Source: Adiantum capillus-veneris (taxonomy: Eukaryota; Streptophyta; Polypodiopsida; Polypodiales; Pteridaceae). Taken from it: a DNA stretch of 64,000 nt. The DNA is taken from positions 41,905,279 to 41,969,278 of the forward strand of contig CM043970.1 in the NCBI GenBank assembly GCA_014529385.2, in the 5' to 3' direction. A program made the position numbers and the translations under genes. Below the pieces are notes generated by a model that had not been told where the DNA came from, made no database searches, and saw only the letters and a program-made list of their open reading frames with translations. Positions 20,950 through 30,837 of the stretch are shown one piece after another. Each line of letters opens with the position of its first letter. The stretch's first letter is position 1.

Positions 20950-21465
20950 TGCTAAAGAGTCACCACCCAATCAAAAAGAGCACCATTGTACCTTGAAATG
21001 AATATACTGAAAAAAGTTACTATTTTTAGCAGTTTATCGAATTCTGTCAGTGCCATGATGTTTAGAATATTTTAAAGCTTCGAAAAGTGAATTAAAATAA
21101 TTTTTGTAAAAATTTCCAAAAATAGTAAGTTTTTGGTCACCCGACCCGTCCAGTTTTGACCGTCTCGAAAAACTGCACCCGTACCTCGAATTTCAAAAAA
21201 TGCATTTTCGGATCCCGGGAACTGTTAAATATGGCAGGTACTCGGGCGAGTATGCCTTAGTTAGAGCTTTCTATAGCAATTTTTGGCATCAAATTCCGAC
21301 TCATATGACCGTTTTAGCCTAAGATCAAATTGTCCGGTAATCATGAATTAATTTATGCTCATCTGTAAACCTCTTCATCATTCTCTTAAAATTCTCGTCT
21401 ACTATGCTTAATCCTAGCTATAATTCCCAACAGCTGTACTCTAGATCTCCATAGCTATACTCCAT

Positions 21466-21472
21466 TATATAA
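21466..21472 (+). promoter_or_regulatory. TATA box candidate in element F LTR
   Basis: TATATAA in an otherwise AT-rich U3-like stretch about 515 bp into the LTR. Confidence 0.4.
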
Positions 21473-22042
21473 TCATCAACCAATAGCTGATTATGCAGCC
21501 ATTCATCACTCTTAATCAATGATTAATGCATGATTAGGAGAGATTTCTCTCTCTAGGCAGCATAGTTATTAATTGCATGGCCGGTAATGATGTAGATTTG
21601 ATGAAATCCTTTCTTTTACCACACAATATTGGTGTAACTAAGTTAAACTCAATTTTCTCATACACTAAGATGTGATTAAGGCAAAATTAATCCATCATTA
21701 AGCCACTAAGAAGAGAATTTTCTTTCACCTATGCATGCGGTAATTTTGCATCTTTCTAATTGCACTAGGAAAGTGATTGAACTTGCTTAATTCATCTCTC
21801 TTGTAATTTAATTAGTAAAATTCTGAAATTCTTAATCATCTAAGCCAAGTGATTAACTTTATAGCAGGTTCCCATAGGACAAGTAAAGTATTATTCATAA
21901 AATTACTATGTCTCGAAGGAAAAATCTAACCCTCTTGCATAAGGAGGATTGTTCAATGATTCTAATCTATCAATTGGATTGTTATGATGCTTTCAGACAT
22001 TAGCTCTTTTCTTCAAGTTTATCATTTAAAGTAGTGAGTAAA

Positions 22043-22213
22043 ATGGCCCCGGTTAAGAGAACTCGCTTTGGTGGTGCCCACGACCGCGAGGCGGGAACGA
22101 GCAATGTGAACGGAAAGGGAAAAGCTCCCATGGACGAACAAACACCGGCCATCTCACGGGCCATTGACGAAGAAATGGAAGAGGTAGGTCATAATTTCAT
22201 TCAAGTTGTTTAA
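22043..22213 (+). other. short exon-like ORF inside the element F LTR
   Basis: ATG opens a 56-codon frame of balanced composition (MAPVKRTRFGGAHDREAG, then GKGKAPMDEQTP, ending in EEMEE) with a consensus splice donor GTAGGT right after EEMEE (22183). Codon-like GC content is higher than its flanks. It could be an upstream exon spliced over the PBS to 23190-23705, but I could not find a clean in-frame acceptor. Confidence 0.35.
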
Positions 22214-23090
22214 TTTAACATTGCACACGTTTAGCTAGGAATGAACATATCCCCAAAAATGTTGGACACGGGGTAGAGTTTCTGGTTAAAGGCTCTTGAA
22301 TCCACGTCTGCTAGTTAAGCGGTGGATACCCACGTGTGCTGGTTAAGCGGTGGGAACCCACGTCTGGTGGTTAAGCGGTGGGAATGTCCATGTCGTGCTT
22401 TCTATGCGGTAGACATGCCTAGTTGTATGGGCAGTTAGGCGATAACGGGAGGAGTAAACTCTCGCTAGAGGGGGGATGTTGTACCTCCAGAACATTGGAA
22501 TTTTAATGAATAAGTTTGAGTAGAATTTTTACTGGAATACTGTCTTGGTGCCTCTTTGCAATACTGGTTGAAGGGTTGTCTTAACGAACATTGTGATTCG
22601 GAATCTAATCAAGGAATGTTTATGTTGAACAATTATTGTGATAGTAATTAGGACACACAAGGAAGTGTGAGTGTGGGGGTGGAAAGTGGGGGCTTGGCTT
22701 AGGTTTCCAATGCCTATGAGAAGGGTGGTCCCGATTGGTCGGAAACTCTCTATCCCCATAGTGTTAAAATCGATACTAGTAATACTCATTGCCCCTAGAG
22801 CGGCGAAGTCTCAAGTGTACATGTCTCTAAAACATGGGAAAAAAGGCACTCGGGGTTTCTCTCCTCTTGAAAGGTGGGTCTTAGGATCGCTAGATAGTTT
22901 AAGTACGCTTCCCCTGCGAGGTGGAGCTAGATCTCACTACTAGTAGGCTCGAACTCGACTCACTTTGTGATGAGAGATCGTCCGCTAGCTGAACCCTGAA
23001 CCACTTTGTTTGTTTCCGCTATAGATCAAGTGGCCACCAGGTTCACCATCAGATCCGTCGTTTGATACGGCGGGGTGGGGACCTCACACC

Positions 23091-23102
23091 TGGTATCAGA
23101 GC
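23091..23102 (+). promoter_or_regulatory. primer-binding site, initiator tRNA-Met
   Basis: TGGTATCAGAGC, two bases after the LTR end, is the standard complement of the plant initiator tRNA-Met 3' end. Confidence 0.92.
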
Positions 23103-23189
23103 CTAGGTTAGGCTGAGAAATAAAGTCGTATTGTTTGAACATTTAAAAGGAACATAAAGTATATAGGTAGCTCATCCAAATTCCTTGCA

Positions 23190-23705
23190 TTGGTGTTGCA
23201 AGAAGACCCCGTGCTAGAATATCGGAAGTTCCAAGTGTTTGTGCTTATTTATAAGCAAGCTCGACGATCCCCAGTTTACCAGTTTAGGCGAGATGTCATG
23301 GAGATACTGATGAAGGCTTATACGCCACACTCCACTCGCATCGATAGAGGATGGGGACTTGATTGGACACTTGCAGGAGGGGTTTACTACATCAACGCTC
23401 GGAAGCTAGGATTCCTGGCTACCAATTTGAATAAAATACGTTGGGGAGAAGAGTTGAGGGTAGTGGAGTTATTCTACGTGCTGCCTACCCTATTGGACCT
23501 GACTGTTTCAGGCGACTCCAATCAAACCATCAACGACTGGCTCTTGAAAAAGGTCACCGAGGTGATCCCAGCGAACAGAGTCAAAACTTTTGGAGTACCA
23601 AAAGAGGAATCCCGACTTGATATCTTAGTTTATTATCCACTCAAGGATGAGTACAGGAACTACTTCACGAACAAAGTAGTGCATCATGTGAACACAATCT
23701 CCTAG
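23190..23705 (+). CDS. extra ORF between PBS and gag of element F, unknown function
   Basis: The frame is open for about 170 codons to TAG at 23703. It has no ATG at the left end; the first in-frame ATG is near 23299 (VMEILMKAYTP). The sequence is a well-mixed globular type with several tryptophans (GWGLDWTLAGGVYYINARK, DWLLKKVTEVIPANR) and no zinc, protease or capsid motif I recognise. The following 200 bp contain AATAAA-like signals (about 23785 and 23801) resembling a gene's 3' untranslated region. Chromoviruses normally have only leader here, so it may be a captured host gene segment or an accessory ORF. Function unknown. Confidence 0.55.
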   Translation: MVLQEDPVLEYRKFQVFVLIYKQARRSPVYQFRRDVMEILMKAYTPHSTRIDRGWGLDWTLAGGVYYINARKLGFLATNLNKIRWGEELRVVELFYVLPTLLDLTVSGDSNQTINDWLLKKVTEVIPANRVKTFGVPKEESRLDILVYYPLKDEYRNYFTNKVVHHVNTIS

Positions 23706-23924
23706 GCATATCTTATACGCAATCCAAAAAATCCATGTAATAAATTGATCATAAGTTATCCTAAACCTTGAGGGGTTTCGATTGTAATAAATTTTCATCA
23801 ATAAAGTGCTTTTTGTCTCTGAATCTCTGTCTCTTGATAAAGTGGAATCTTGAATTTTATTTAAAGTCTCGTGTCTATTTTGAGATCCAAGTAATGGTAT
23901 CAAGAATCTCATATGTAGGCACCG

Positions 23925-24735
23925 CATGTTGCTCTATACTCGGCAGCGCAAGAGAAGAAGCTCCTCCTTAAGCAAGCCTAGCCTCCGATCTTTAAGGGCG
24001 AGGGGGCAAAGGTGGAGAGAGATGTGGAAGTGTGGATGGAAGCCATGGACGATTACTTTGAAGCTGCGGGGACCCAACCCGTAAATCAGACCATGCTTGC
24101 GATGTTCCGCTTGACTGGCGATGCCAAGATATTGTGGAAGCAACATTGCAGGGACCTGGATATTAAGGGATGTTCCCAATCCTGGGAAGACATCAAAGAT
24201 GCGATAATGGGGCGTTATTTACCACCTGCCTATAGAACCTTGAAGATGAATGAATTCTTTTCACTTCGGCAGCTGACTTCATCTGTCGAAGAATATTATG
24301 CAAAGTTTGTCACTCTTTGGAGATATGCTCCTAAGATGACCTTGGAACAACAGGTGATAAGGTTCTACCAAGGGCTAATCGACCCTTTGAATACTTGGTT
24401 GGAAGCTCTCAGGCCAACGACACTACAGGATGCCTTGTTGAGGGCCAAACCTCTAGCTCTTGAAGTACAAAAGGTTAATCAGAATAGGAGGAATCATTGG
24501 GCAAAGAGGGCAAGGACAACTGCTTGGAATAACAGACCAGCCAACAAGCATATGACCAGCGCCCTATTGTAGCTACCACCACAATCATGGAGTTTCCAGA
24601 TGTTCGATGCTATGGTTGCGGCGAGAATGGACATTACAGATCCAAGTGCCCCAGGAACATTCAGGTAACCAACGCCAATGCCATACCCTTGAATACCCAT
24701 GGGAGTGGCCAAGCTAACAAAAGAGGAGGATGAGG
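23925..24735 (+). pseudogene. element F gag with zinc knuckle
   Basis: Retrotransposon gag (capsid) domain: PPIFKGEGAKVERDVEVW, then WEDIKDAIMGRYLPPAYR, and YYAKFVTLWRYAPKMTLEQQ. A stop precedes PPIF, and another at 24570 separates the core (24012-24572) from the zinc knuckle CYGCGENGHYRSKC at about 24608, which has canonical CX2CX4HX4C spacing, unlike the Tat-like elements in this window. Gag packages RNA into particles. Confidence 0.85.
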
Positions 24736-24739
24736 AAGG

Positions 24740-25291
24740 ATGAACAGAGGGCGAGGGCATGGAGCTACTGCCAGAGTGAATGCCGCAATGGTACAACCAA
24801 CTGTGGGTGATGAAGCAGTGGAGAGAGACAATCCCAATGGTTGCGAGAAATACGCAGTCATCCATACGCCAAGATCTCTCAGAGGTGAACAAGTTAACTT
24901 CCTTATAGATTGTGGTAGTACTCTTTCATTTCTTTCACCCAAATGTATGAGGAAGCTCAAGCTAGATAAGTATCCAACAAGCAAGCTAGTTGTAGAGTTA
25001 GCAAACGGCAAGGAAGTAGTATCTCAACATTCAGTAGGAAAAATCGACTTTGATTTAGGGGGACACCCAACTTCTGCCCAATTTCAAACCCTACCCTTAG
25101 GATTCTTTGATGGGATACTGGGGATGGACTGGCTAAAGCAAAATAGGGCCCACATACATTGTGCACAAGGAAACTTTACCTTTACAGATAACTTGGGTAA
25201 TGAAGCCTTAATCAAGGGGGAAAATGGGAGACCTAGGGCTACTCTAGTTAAGGCCAACAAACTTTTGAAGGGACTAAGAAAGGGACAATAA
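24740..25291 (+). CDS. element F aspartic protease
   Basis: A 183-codon frame. NFLIDCGSTLSFLSPKCMRK carries the active site as D-C-G instead of D-S/T-G, a change likely to impair catalysis. The hydrophobic second loop ILGMDWLKQNRAHIHCAQGN is typical of plant chromovirus retropepsin. It cleaves the polyprotein in the particle. The frame ends at a TAA (25289) shortly before the RT region. Confidence 0.85.
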   Translation: MNRGRGHGATARVNAAMVQPTVGDEAVERDNPNGCEKYAVIHTPRSLRGEQVNFLIDCGSTLSFLSPKCMRKLKLDKYPTSKLVVELANGKEVVSQHSVGKIDFDLGGHPTSAQFQTLPLGFFDGILGMDWLKQNRAHIHCAQGNFTFTDNLGNEALIKGENGRPRATLVKANKLLKGLRKGQ

Positions 25292-25315
25292 ATTTATGCG
25301 GTAAAGCTCAACAAG

Positions 25316-26192
25316 GTGGACCAATCAGATACCTCACTTCGACCAAACTGGTTGAGGGAGTATGATGATGTATTCCCTGAAGACCTTATGAATCTTCCGC
25401 CACATAGAGAGGTTGATCATGAGATTGAGACTATCCCTGGATGTGAACCTATCTCAAAAAGACCTTATAAAATGTCACTTCCAGAGGCCATCAAACTCGA
25501 GGAACAACTTAGGCAACTCATTGAGCAAGGATTCATTCGACCCAGTACTTCTCCTCGGGGTGCACCAGTTCTTTTTCAGAAGAAGAAGGATGGAACATTA
25601 AGGCTATACATAGACTACCATCATATCGGCTGAAGGGATTTCAGTGGACCCAGACAAAGTCAAGGATATCGTTGATTGGCCGCAACCATCCACCGTCAGT
25701 GAAGTAAGAGGATTTCTTGGAATAACGGGATGGTATAGGATTTTTGTCAAGGATTATGCACGTATTTCTGCACCTTTGACGGAAATCCTGAAGAAAGGAA
25801 TGAGGATCGAATGGAAGACCGAGCATGAGTGTAGCTTTGCTAAGCTAAAAGAATTCTTTGTCTCAGCTCCTATTTTAAAGCCTCCGGACTTCAGTAAAGA
25901 ATTTGAAGTAGCAACCGATGCTAGCAAATCTGCTTTAGGCGGAGTTCTTACTCAAGAAGGAAGACCGGTGGCGTATACTTTGCGAAAGCTGAGGGATCAT
26001 GAGAAGAATTATCCTACTCATGATTTGAAACTTTTAGCGGTTATACATGCGCTGAAGTTATGGAGACATTATCTTCTTGGGCGCAAGTTTCAGCTAGTGA
26101 CAAACCACAAGAGCTTAATTAAAATGAATTTTTACTCAACCTATTCTCAACATGCGACAACGGCGATGGATAGAGCTATTACAAGAATATGA
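25316..26192 (+). pseudogene. element F reverse transcriptase/RNase H, catalytic core deleted
   Basis: The RT N-terminus is present (YDDVFPEDLMNLPPHREVDH, IPGCEPISKRPYKMSLPEAI, GAPVLFQKKKDGTLRLYIDY). At about 25622 the sequence jumps from the LYIDY motif to the IISAEGISVDPDKV segment, which normally lies about 110 residues later. The palm with YxDD is therefore gone, and the frame shifts. The connection and RNase H then follow (VRGFLGITGWYRIFVKDYAR, FEVATDASKSALGGVLTQEG, RKLRDHEKNYPTHDLKLLAV), with a further frameshift near 26130. The protein cannot polymerise DNA. Confidence 0.9.
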
Positions 26193-27720
26193 CCTTGACA
26201 TAAAGTATAGACCAGGGAAGGAAAATACAGTTGCAGATGGTCTTAGCCGAAAATCCTTTCTCGGAGCTATCTCTATTCCAAATAACCCTATCTGGGATAG
26301 AATCAAAGAAGCATCTTTAGTAGATCCAGAATACCAACATATAGTATCACTAGTCCACCAGAATAAGATGCCTGAAGCCAAATATTACTCTCTTATGAGA
26401 GGATGCCTTTACTACAGACATAGACTCTCTGTACCTAGAGATCCAACCTTAAAGAAGGCCATTTTGTATGAAGCACATGATAGCCCTACATCCGGGCATC
26501 CAGGCTATGCTAAAACTCTTCATGCTGTCAGGAGGAGTTATTTTTGGTCTGGAATGAAAGGGGACATACTTCGCTATGTGAGGCAATGTCTTTCTTGTCA
26601 GCGGATAAAGGCCGAAAGGATCAAGTTACCAGGGCAACTTCAACCTCTTAACATACCCCAGATGAAATGGGAATGCATCAGTATGGATTTTGTTACAGGA
26701 TTACCTTCTACAAGAGGTTATGATTCTGTTTTCGTGGTTGTTGATATGCTCACAAAAGTGGCTCATCTAATACCCGTAAAGACAACCTTTACTACTTCAG
26801 ATGTTAGCCGGGTATTCATCAAGGAGATTTTTAGGCTACATGGTCTACCCAAGTGTATCGTCAGTGATAGAGATGCCAAGTTTACATCAAAATTTTGGAC
26901 TTCTCTTTTCCAATCTATTGGGTCACAATTAGCTTTCAATACAGCATATCATCCGCAGACAGATGGGCAAACTGAAAGAGTTAATCAAGTCATCGAGGAC
27001 ATTCTCAGAGCCTATTGTTCGCAAGAACCAAAGAAGTGGTTACAATATCTACCTTTCGTTGAGTATGCTTATAATTCTTCCGAACACAGAAGCATTGGAA
27101 TGTCACCTTTCAAAGCTCTTTATGGACAGGACTATTTAGCACCACTGAACTTCTCAGATCCAACCATCAGGGTAGAAGCATCTAGGAAGATGTTAGAAGA
27201 TATGGAAGCTGAGACTAGAGCTATTCGCCAAGACATTCAGGCCGCTCAGGATAGACAGAAGCACTATGCGGATAAGAATCGTTTGGAAAGAACTTTCAAA
27301 GAAGGGGATAAGGTTTTTCTGCAAGTCCGACCAAAGAAAAGCAACTTATCTTTAGGCAAATATAAGAAGATAAGCCCAAGGTATTGTGGACCATTCGAGA
27401 TCATTAAGGTTGTGAGTGACCAAGCCTACAAGCTAAAGTTACCTGCGAACTTGAAGGTTCATGATGTGTTCCACGTCAGCTTACTCAAACCCTATATTCC
27501 TAACCCTGATCAATTCTTGGAATCAGATCAGATAGTCATGCCAGCACAACGAGTTCTCGAGCTCCAACTCGACTACGTACTGGAAACAAGGGAAAGGAAG
27601 TTACGCAACAGAACTATCACAGAGCATCTGGTAAAGTGGAAGGATTACCCTGAAGAAGATGCAACTTGGGAGGACGAACCAACGCTCATAAAAGATTACC
27701 CAAACACATTCTTGAGATGA
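26152..27720 (+). CDS. element F RNase H tail, integrase and chromodomain
   Basis: A 522-codon intact frame. It starts in the RNase H tail (DIKYRPGKENTVADGLSR). The integrase H2C2 domain follows (EAHDSPTSGHPGYAKT ... CLSCQ). The catalytic core has D in SMDFVTGLP, D in CIVSDRDAKF and E in TDGQTERVNQ. The C-terminus has GPFEIIKVVSDQAYKLKLP and then a chromodomain (VLETRERKLRNRTITEHLVK, WKDYPEEDATWE). Chromodomains direct integration to methylated histone H3 chromatin, which defines chromoviruses. This is the best-preserved pol part of element F. Confidence 0.95.
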   Translation: MRQRRWIELLQEYDLDIKYRPGKENTVADGLSRKSFLGAISIPNNPIWDRIKEASLVDPEYQHIVSLVHQNKMPEAKYYSLMRGCLYYRHRLSVPRDPTLKKAILYEAHDSPTSGHPGYAKTLHAVRRSYFWSGMKGDILRYVRQCLSCQRIKAERIKLPGQLQPLNIPQMKWECISMDFVTGLPSTRGYDSVFVVVDMLTKVAHLIPVKTTFTTSDVSRVFIKEIFRLHGLPKCIVSDRDAKFTSKFWTSLFQSIGSQLAFNTAYHPQTDGQTERVNQVIEDILRAYCSQEPKKWLQYLPFVEYAYNSSEHRSIGMSPFKALYGQDYLAPLNFSDPTIRVEASRKMLEDMEAETRAIRQDIQAAQDRQKHYADKNRLERTFKEGDKVFLQVRPKKSNLSLGKYKKISPRYCGPFEIIKVVSDQAYKLKLPANLKVHDVFHVSLLKPYIPNPDQFLESDQIVMPAQRVLELQLDYVLETRERKLRNRTITEHLVKWKDYPEEDATWEDEPTLIKDYPNTFLR

Positions 27721-27740
27721 GGACATCTCAAATTTTTCAC

Positions 27741-27751
27741 GTTGGGGAGGT
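27741..27751 (+). promoter_or_regulatory. polypurine tract of element F
   Basis: gttggggaggt just before the TGTAAGG of the 3' LTR. Confidence 0.75.
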
Positions 27752-27876
27752 TGTAAGGTCTCTGACCCCAATCAAAAAGAGCACCATTGTACCTTGAAAT
27801 GAATATACTGGAAAAACTTACTATTTTTAGCAGTTTTCCGAATTCTGTCAGTGCCATGATGTTTAGAATATTTTTG
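27752..27876 (+). repeat. element F 3' LTR, truncated
   Basis: Matches 20950-21074 closely and then diverges abruptly after 'tttagaatattt'. About 2 kb of LTR is missing. Confidence 0.8.
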
Positions 27877-28121
27877 ACACTTTTGGACGTTCGGAAATAA
27901 AAAATTAGTGAAAAACCGGATTCGAGTTGCGACGCCATGCCTTGTGTCACGGGAACCGAATAATAGAGATCGATAGCAAAAGATAGAGAAAGAGATCTTT
28001 GTATTGATGAATCTTTGTAGAGTTTTGATACAACAGAGGAGCAAAATATATGGGCGCACTCCGTTGTACGGAGCTCGAACCTCCCGACCACCCCCGAGCT
28101 TCAGTTCGCTTGCATGCAGCG

Positions 28122-28192
28122 TCTCACTCGCACTCGCACTCGCACTCGCACTCTCACTCTCACTCTCACTCGCACTCGCACTCGCACTCGCA
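28122..28192 (+). repeat. hexanucleotide tandem repeat (CACTCG/CACTCT)
   Basis: About 11 six-base units with a central block of CACTCT variants. Confidence 0.9.
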
Positions 28193-29159
28193 GAAGAAGA
28201 GATCGGTGAATGATCCCCAAACGCACCACTCGTCGTGCTTTTATCCTTCTTTTCCTCGAAAAGCCTGCACGATTTTCGTACCAAGTATACCTGCGAGAGT
28301 AATATAAGAACGTGATCGCTAAGCGATCCGTAAAGGTTAGATTTCTATCATGACACTTTGCACAGATCCTGTTTCACACATTGATTTCTGCATCGCCTAC
28401 AAAATAGCCAAAAGAACATACTCGTGCAACCAATTCAACATGATAATCAAAGTAAAAAACATAATTATATACCTTCATAATCTCAATTTCCATACTCTAC
28501 CATGAAGAAACAATCCACTTCTTGGTTGATAGCAGGGAGAACTGTATGATGTTGTAGGTTTGTCTGTCCCTGTGTACATTACACTGCTGTTGTCTTCTGT
28601 TTGTTTTCATCATAACTTTTACAAACGAACTCAAAACAGAGCAATCCAGGTACTCAAAACGACGGGAATAGGTTTGGTCTACAACGCAACGCGGACAGAA
28701 TTGCAAAAAACGTTTCTATTTGGCTAAAAACGTAACTTTTAGGTTGCGACTCATAAAACCTCTATTTTTGGGTATCCACTACTTTTACAACTTATTTTAA
28801 GCCTACCCATGCATTTTAAGCTAAAACACATAAATATAAAACATTGATATTAATAAAAATCTCAATTTTACTATTCATAGACAGACTATCTGTTATTCAT
28901 TAATCTTTATCAAATCCGTCTTTAGTGTATTATTAAAAAAAAAGAATATATGTTCTCTCTTAATATTTCAACTCATTCGTATAAGCTCTATTTAATAGAC
29001 TATTCAACAATCTTTCAAATCGTGCTAACGAAAGATATGCCCTGCTACATTCTTTTCGACTTTAAGAACTTCAAATATTAGTCCTATTACACCTTGCGGC
29101 GCAAAGAAACTCTTCGTCGACTAGACCTTTACGGTGTGCTAGGATAACTTTTGCCGACA

Positions 29160-29635
29160 TTAAAATTCTCTTCTTCTTTTTTCCTGCTCTGGGTGAACCC
29201 ACCCCACACCCTCACACTCTCTCACTAACTCTCTCCTCCCTCTCTCCTTTTTCCCGATTATTTACTCTCTCTCTCTCTCTCCCTCTTCCCCTCTCCCACA
29301 ATTCACGATTATTTACATTCGCACACTCTCTCTAACTCTCACCCTCTCTCTCGCTGCCAGTCCTTGTCGTTTTCCACCACAACCCCCCCCCCCCCCCCCC
29401 CCCCCCCCTCTCTCTTTTTCCCACACACCACTACTGTCATGTAACCCCCCGGGTCCCAGGTCCCGTTGACAGCTGCACGGGTTCTCCACCTCGTTCTCTC
29501 TCTAGTCTCTCTCGAGCACGCGCATGCACCCACTCTCCTTTCTCTGTCTGGAGCGCACCAAGGAGCCGAATCCCTCTGCCCGTTAGTTGTAGCCCTGAGC
29601 CACGCGTTTAGTACACACACACACGCCCTCCACGC

Positions 29636-29673
<38 letters not shown>

Positions 29674-29720
29674 CTGTCGCAAACTGAGCACCAGCCCATG
29701 CCTTGTTGTTTACTGCCCTC
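29160..29720 (+). repeat. pyrimidine-rich low-complexity tract with poly-C and (CT)n
   Basis: Dominated by CTCTCT and CCCC; the C run at about 29383 is long enough to be prone to sequencing or assembly length errors. Confidence 0.85.
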
Positions 29721-30082
29721 GTCCCCCTCCATCTGCTTTGTGCTGCACGCTGCCGACAACTCCCGCAATCACGTGCCAGGCCCAGGGTCAACGCCAGCAA
29801 GTGGTCATTGGTCAAGTAAGTCCTTGTTTTTTGTTGTTGTTTTAAATAAATAAAGTTAAAACAAAACAAAAAATACAACTAAAAACAAACTGGACACACC
29901 CCATGGCAACTGACTACTCGGAAGATTATTATTTTTTGTAATTATTCATTCATTGAAGAAAACTTGATTTTTCACCTTGTAAATATTGGGACTTACAGAA
30001 GTTTCCAGATTGTATCCCAGTTTTGATAGTTAGATTGAGTAGTTGGTTGATTTTGGAACTTTAGGGTTTGAGAATTGTAAGG

Positions 30083-30111
30083 TATATATACCACTTTTTG
30101 ACCTTAATAAA
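30083..30111 (+). promoter_or_regulatory. TATA box and AATAAA near the element C 5' LTR
   Basis: TATATATA at 30083-30090 and AATAAA at 30106-30111, then a short A run. They suggest that the LTR of element C extends left of 30143; the window has no full second copy to prove it. Confidence 0.4.
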
Positions 30112-30142
30112 GGACCTTTTGTCATTTAAAAAAAAAACAAGT

Positions 30143-30818
30143 TTTGAAGTCTGTGAGTGAGCCTATTGTGTACGAGAGAGAGTGTGAGCTTCATCTTGAC
30201 GCTATGTGTGCACCGGTGGTCGGAATCGAGTGCGGAGAAGTGCAGCGTGTTGCCCTCGACGAGAGCTACGCGTCGATACCTACATTGCACGTGTACGGTC
30301 TGGTTTTGCGAGCTCCTTCTAAGAGCTTCATCTGGTGTTCGGGTGAGCATACATTGTCTGATTTTGCATTGCAGCATATCCATGCGTTCACATTGAGTAG
30401 AGCTACACATTAGGCACTTTAGATTTTGGAAACGAAGACCTACAAATTTTGGCCAGACATCCTACGTGAGTTTGCACCGGGTGTTTTGGGTTGGGGTTTT
30501 GGTTTATAGACTTTAGGGAGAGCGACCTATTGGTGTTAGTAGGGTCTCCTTCAAGTTCTATGGTGTTTCGAGATTGTTTGATGGGTGTTCGGCTCTAGAA
30601 AGCGTTGTAGGAAGTTTCCTCTTATGCTTTCTTGAAGGCTCTGACTTAGACAATTGGTAGAGACCTCTGTAGGAATAAGTTAGGAGTTGGTCAAGTGTAG
30701 GTTGACACCTTATGCTTGCTTCCACGTGCCTGCGGGTCGAGCTTCGTCCTTAGTTGACATTATATGTTAGGTGAGTTCTCGCTGTGCTGACGTTCGTCCC
30801 GGCGTATCCGTCCAACAT
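30143..30818 (+). repeat. element C 5' LTR (left end uncertain)
   Basis: Repeated in inverse orientation at 63326-64000 with only scattered substitutions. It ends ..GTCCAACA one base before the PBS. The left limit is at or before 30143, because the other copy runs off the window. It contains the half-palindrome AGACATCCTACGTGA at 30455 and an 89-codon open frame (30144-30413) that is open in both copies but shows amino-acid changes suggesting no constraint. Confidence 0.85.
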
Positions 30819-30819
30819 T

Positions 30820-30837
30820 GGCGCCGCTGCCGGGGAC
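30820..30837 (+). promoter_or_regulatory. primer-binding site of element C, tRNA-Asp
   Basis: TGGCGCCGCTGCCGGGGA matches the complement of the plant tRNA-Asp 3' end in 17 of 18 positions. Confidence 0.93.

Larger units (their letters stand above)
20950..23088 (+). repeat. element F 5' LTR (about 2.1 kb)
   Basis: Its first 125 bp recur at 27752-27876 ('gagcaccattgtaccttgaa', 'ttctgtcagtgccatgatgt'). It ends ..CTCACA just before the PBS. A TATA box TATATAA is at 21466-21472. Three tandem copies of a 28-29-bp unit built on 'ggttaagcggtggg' lie at about 22300-22385. An exon-like ORF starts at 22043. Confidence 0.8.
20950..27876 (+). mobile_element. element F: Ty3/gypsy chromovirus with RT deletion
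   Basis: 5' LTR 20950-23088, initiator tRNA-Met PBS 23091, extra ORF 23190, gag 23925-24735, protease 24740, RT N-terminus 25316, RT/RNase H connection 25644, integrase with chromodomain 26152-27720, PPT 27741-27751 and the first 125 bp of the 3' LTR. The RT catalytic core is deleted, and small frameshifts occur at about 25292 and 26130. The 3' LTR matches the 5' LTR only from 27752 to about 27876, then unrelated sequence follows. Non-autonomous. Confidence 0.9.
27877..30082. other. intergenic DNA with simple-sequence tracts
   Basis: No gene is supported. It contains a hexamer array (CACTCG/CACTCT) at 28122-28192, an AT-rich stretch at 28700-29150, a pyrimidine-rich stretch at 29160-29720 with a 26-base C run at about 29383-29408, and a (CT)n run at about 29637-29670. 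Long frames here are products of the repeats. Confidence 0.6.

Noticed and set aside
28004-28307. Ser-His or Leu-Ala repeat proteins at 28.0-28.3 kb
   Set aside because: Frames are translations of the CACTCG hexamer repeat on either strand.
29339-29878. 179-codon minus-strand ORF
   Set aside because: Arises from poly-C and CT repeats (Gly and Arg-Glu runs); no real protein features.
30144-30413. 89-codon gene conserved at 30.1 kb and 63.7-64 kb
   Set aside because: Both lie inside LTR copies; the differences change amino acids freely, so there is no sign of selection.
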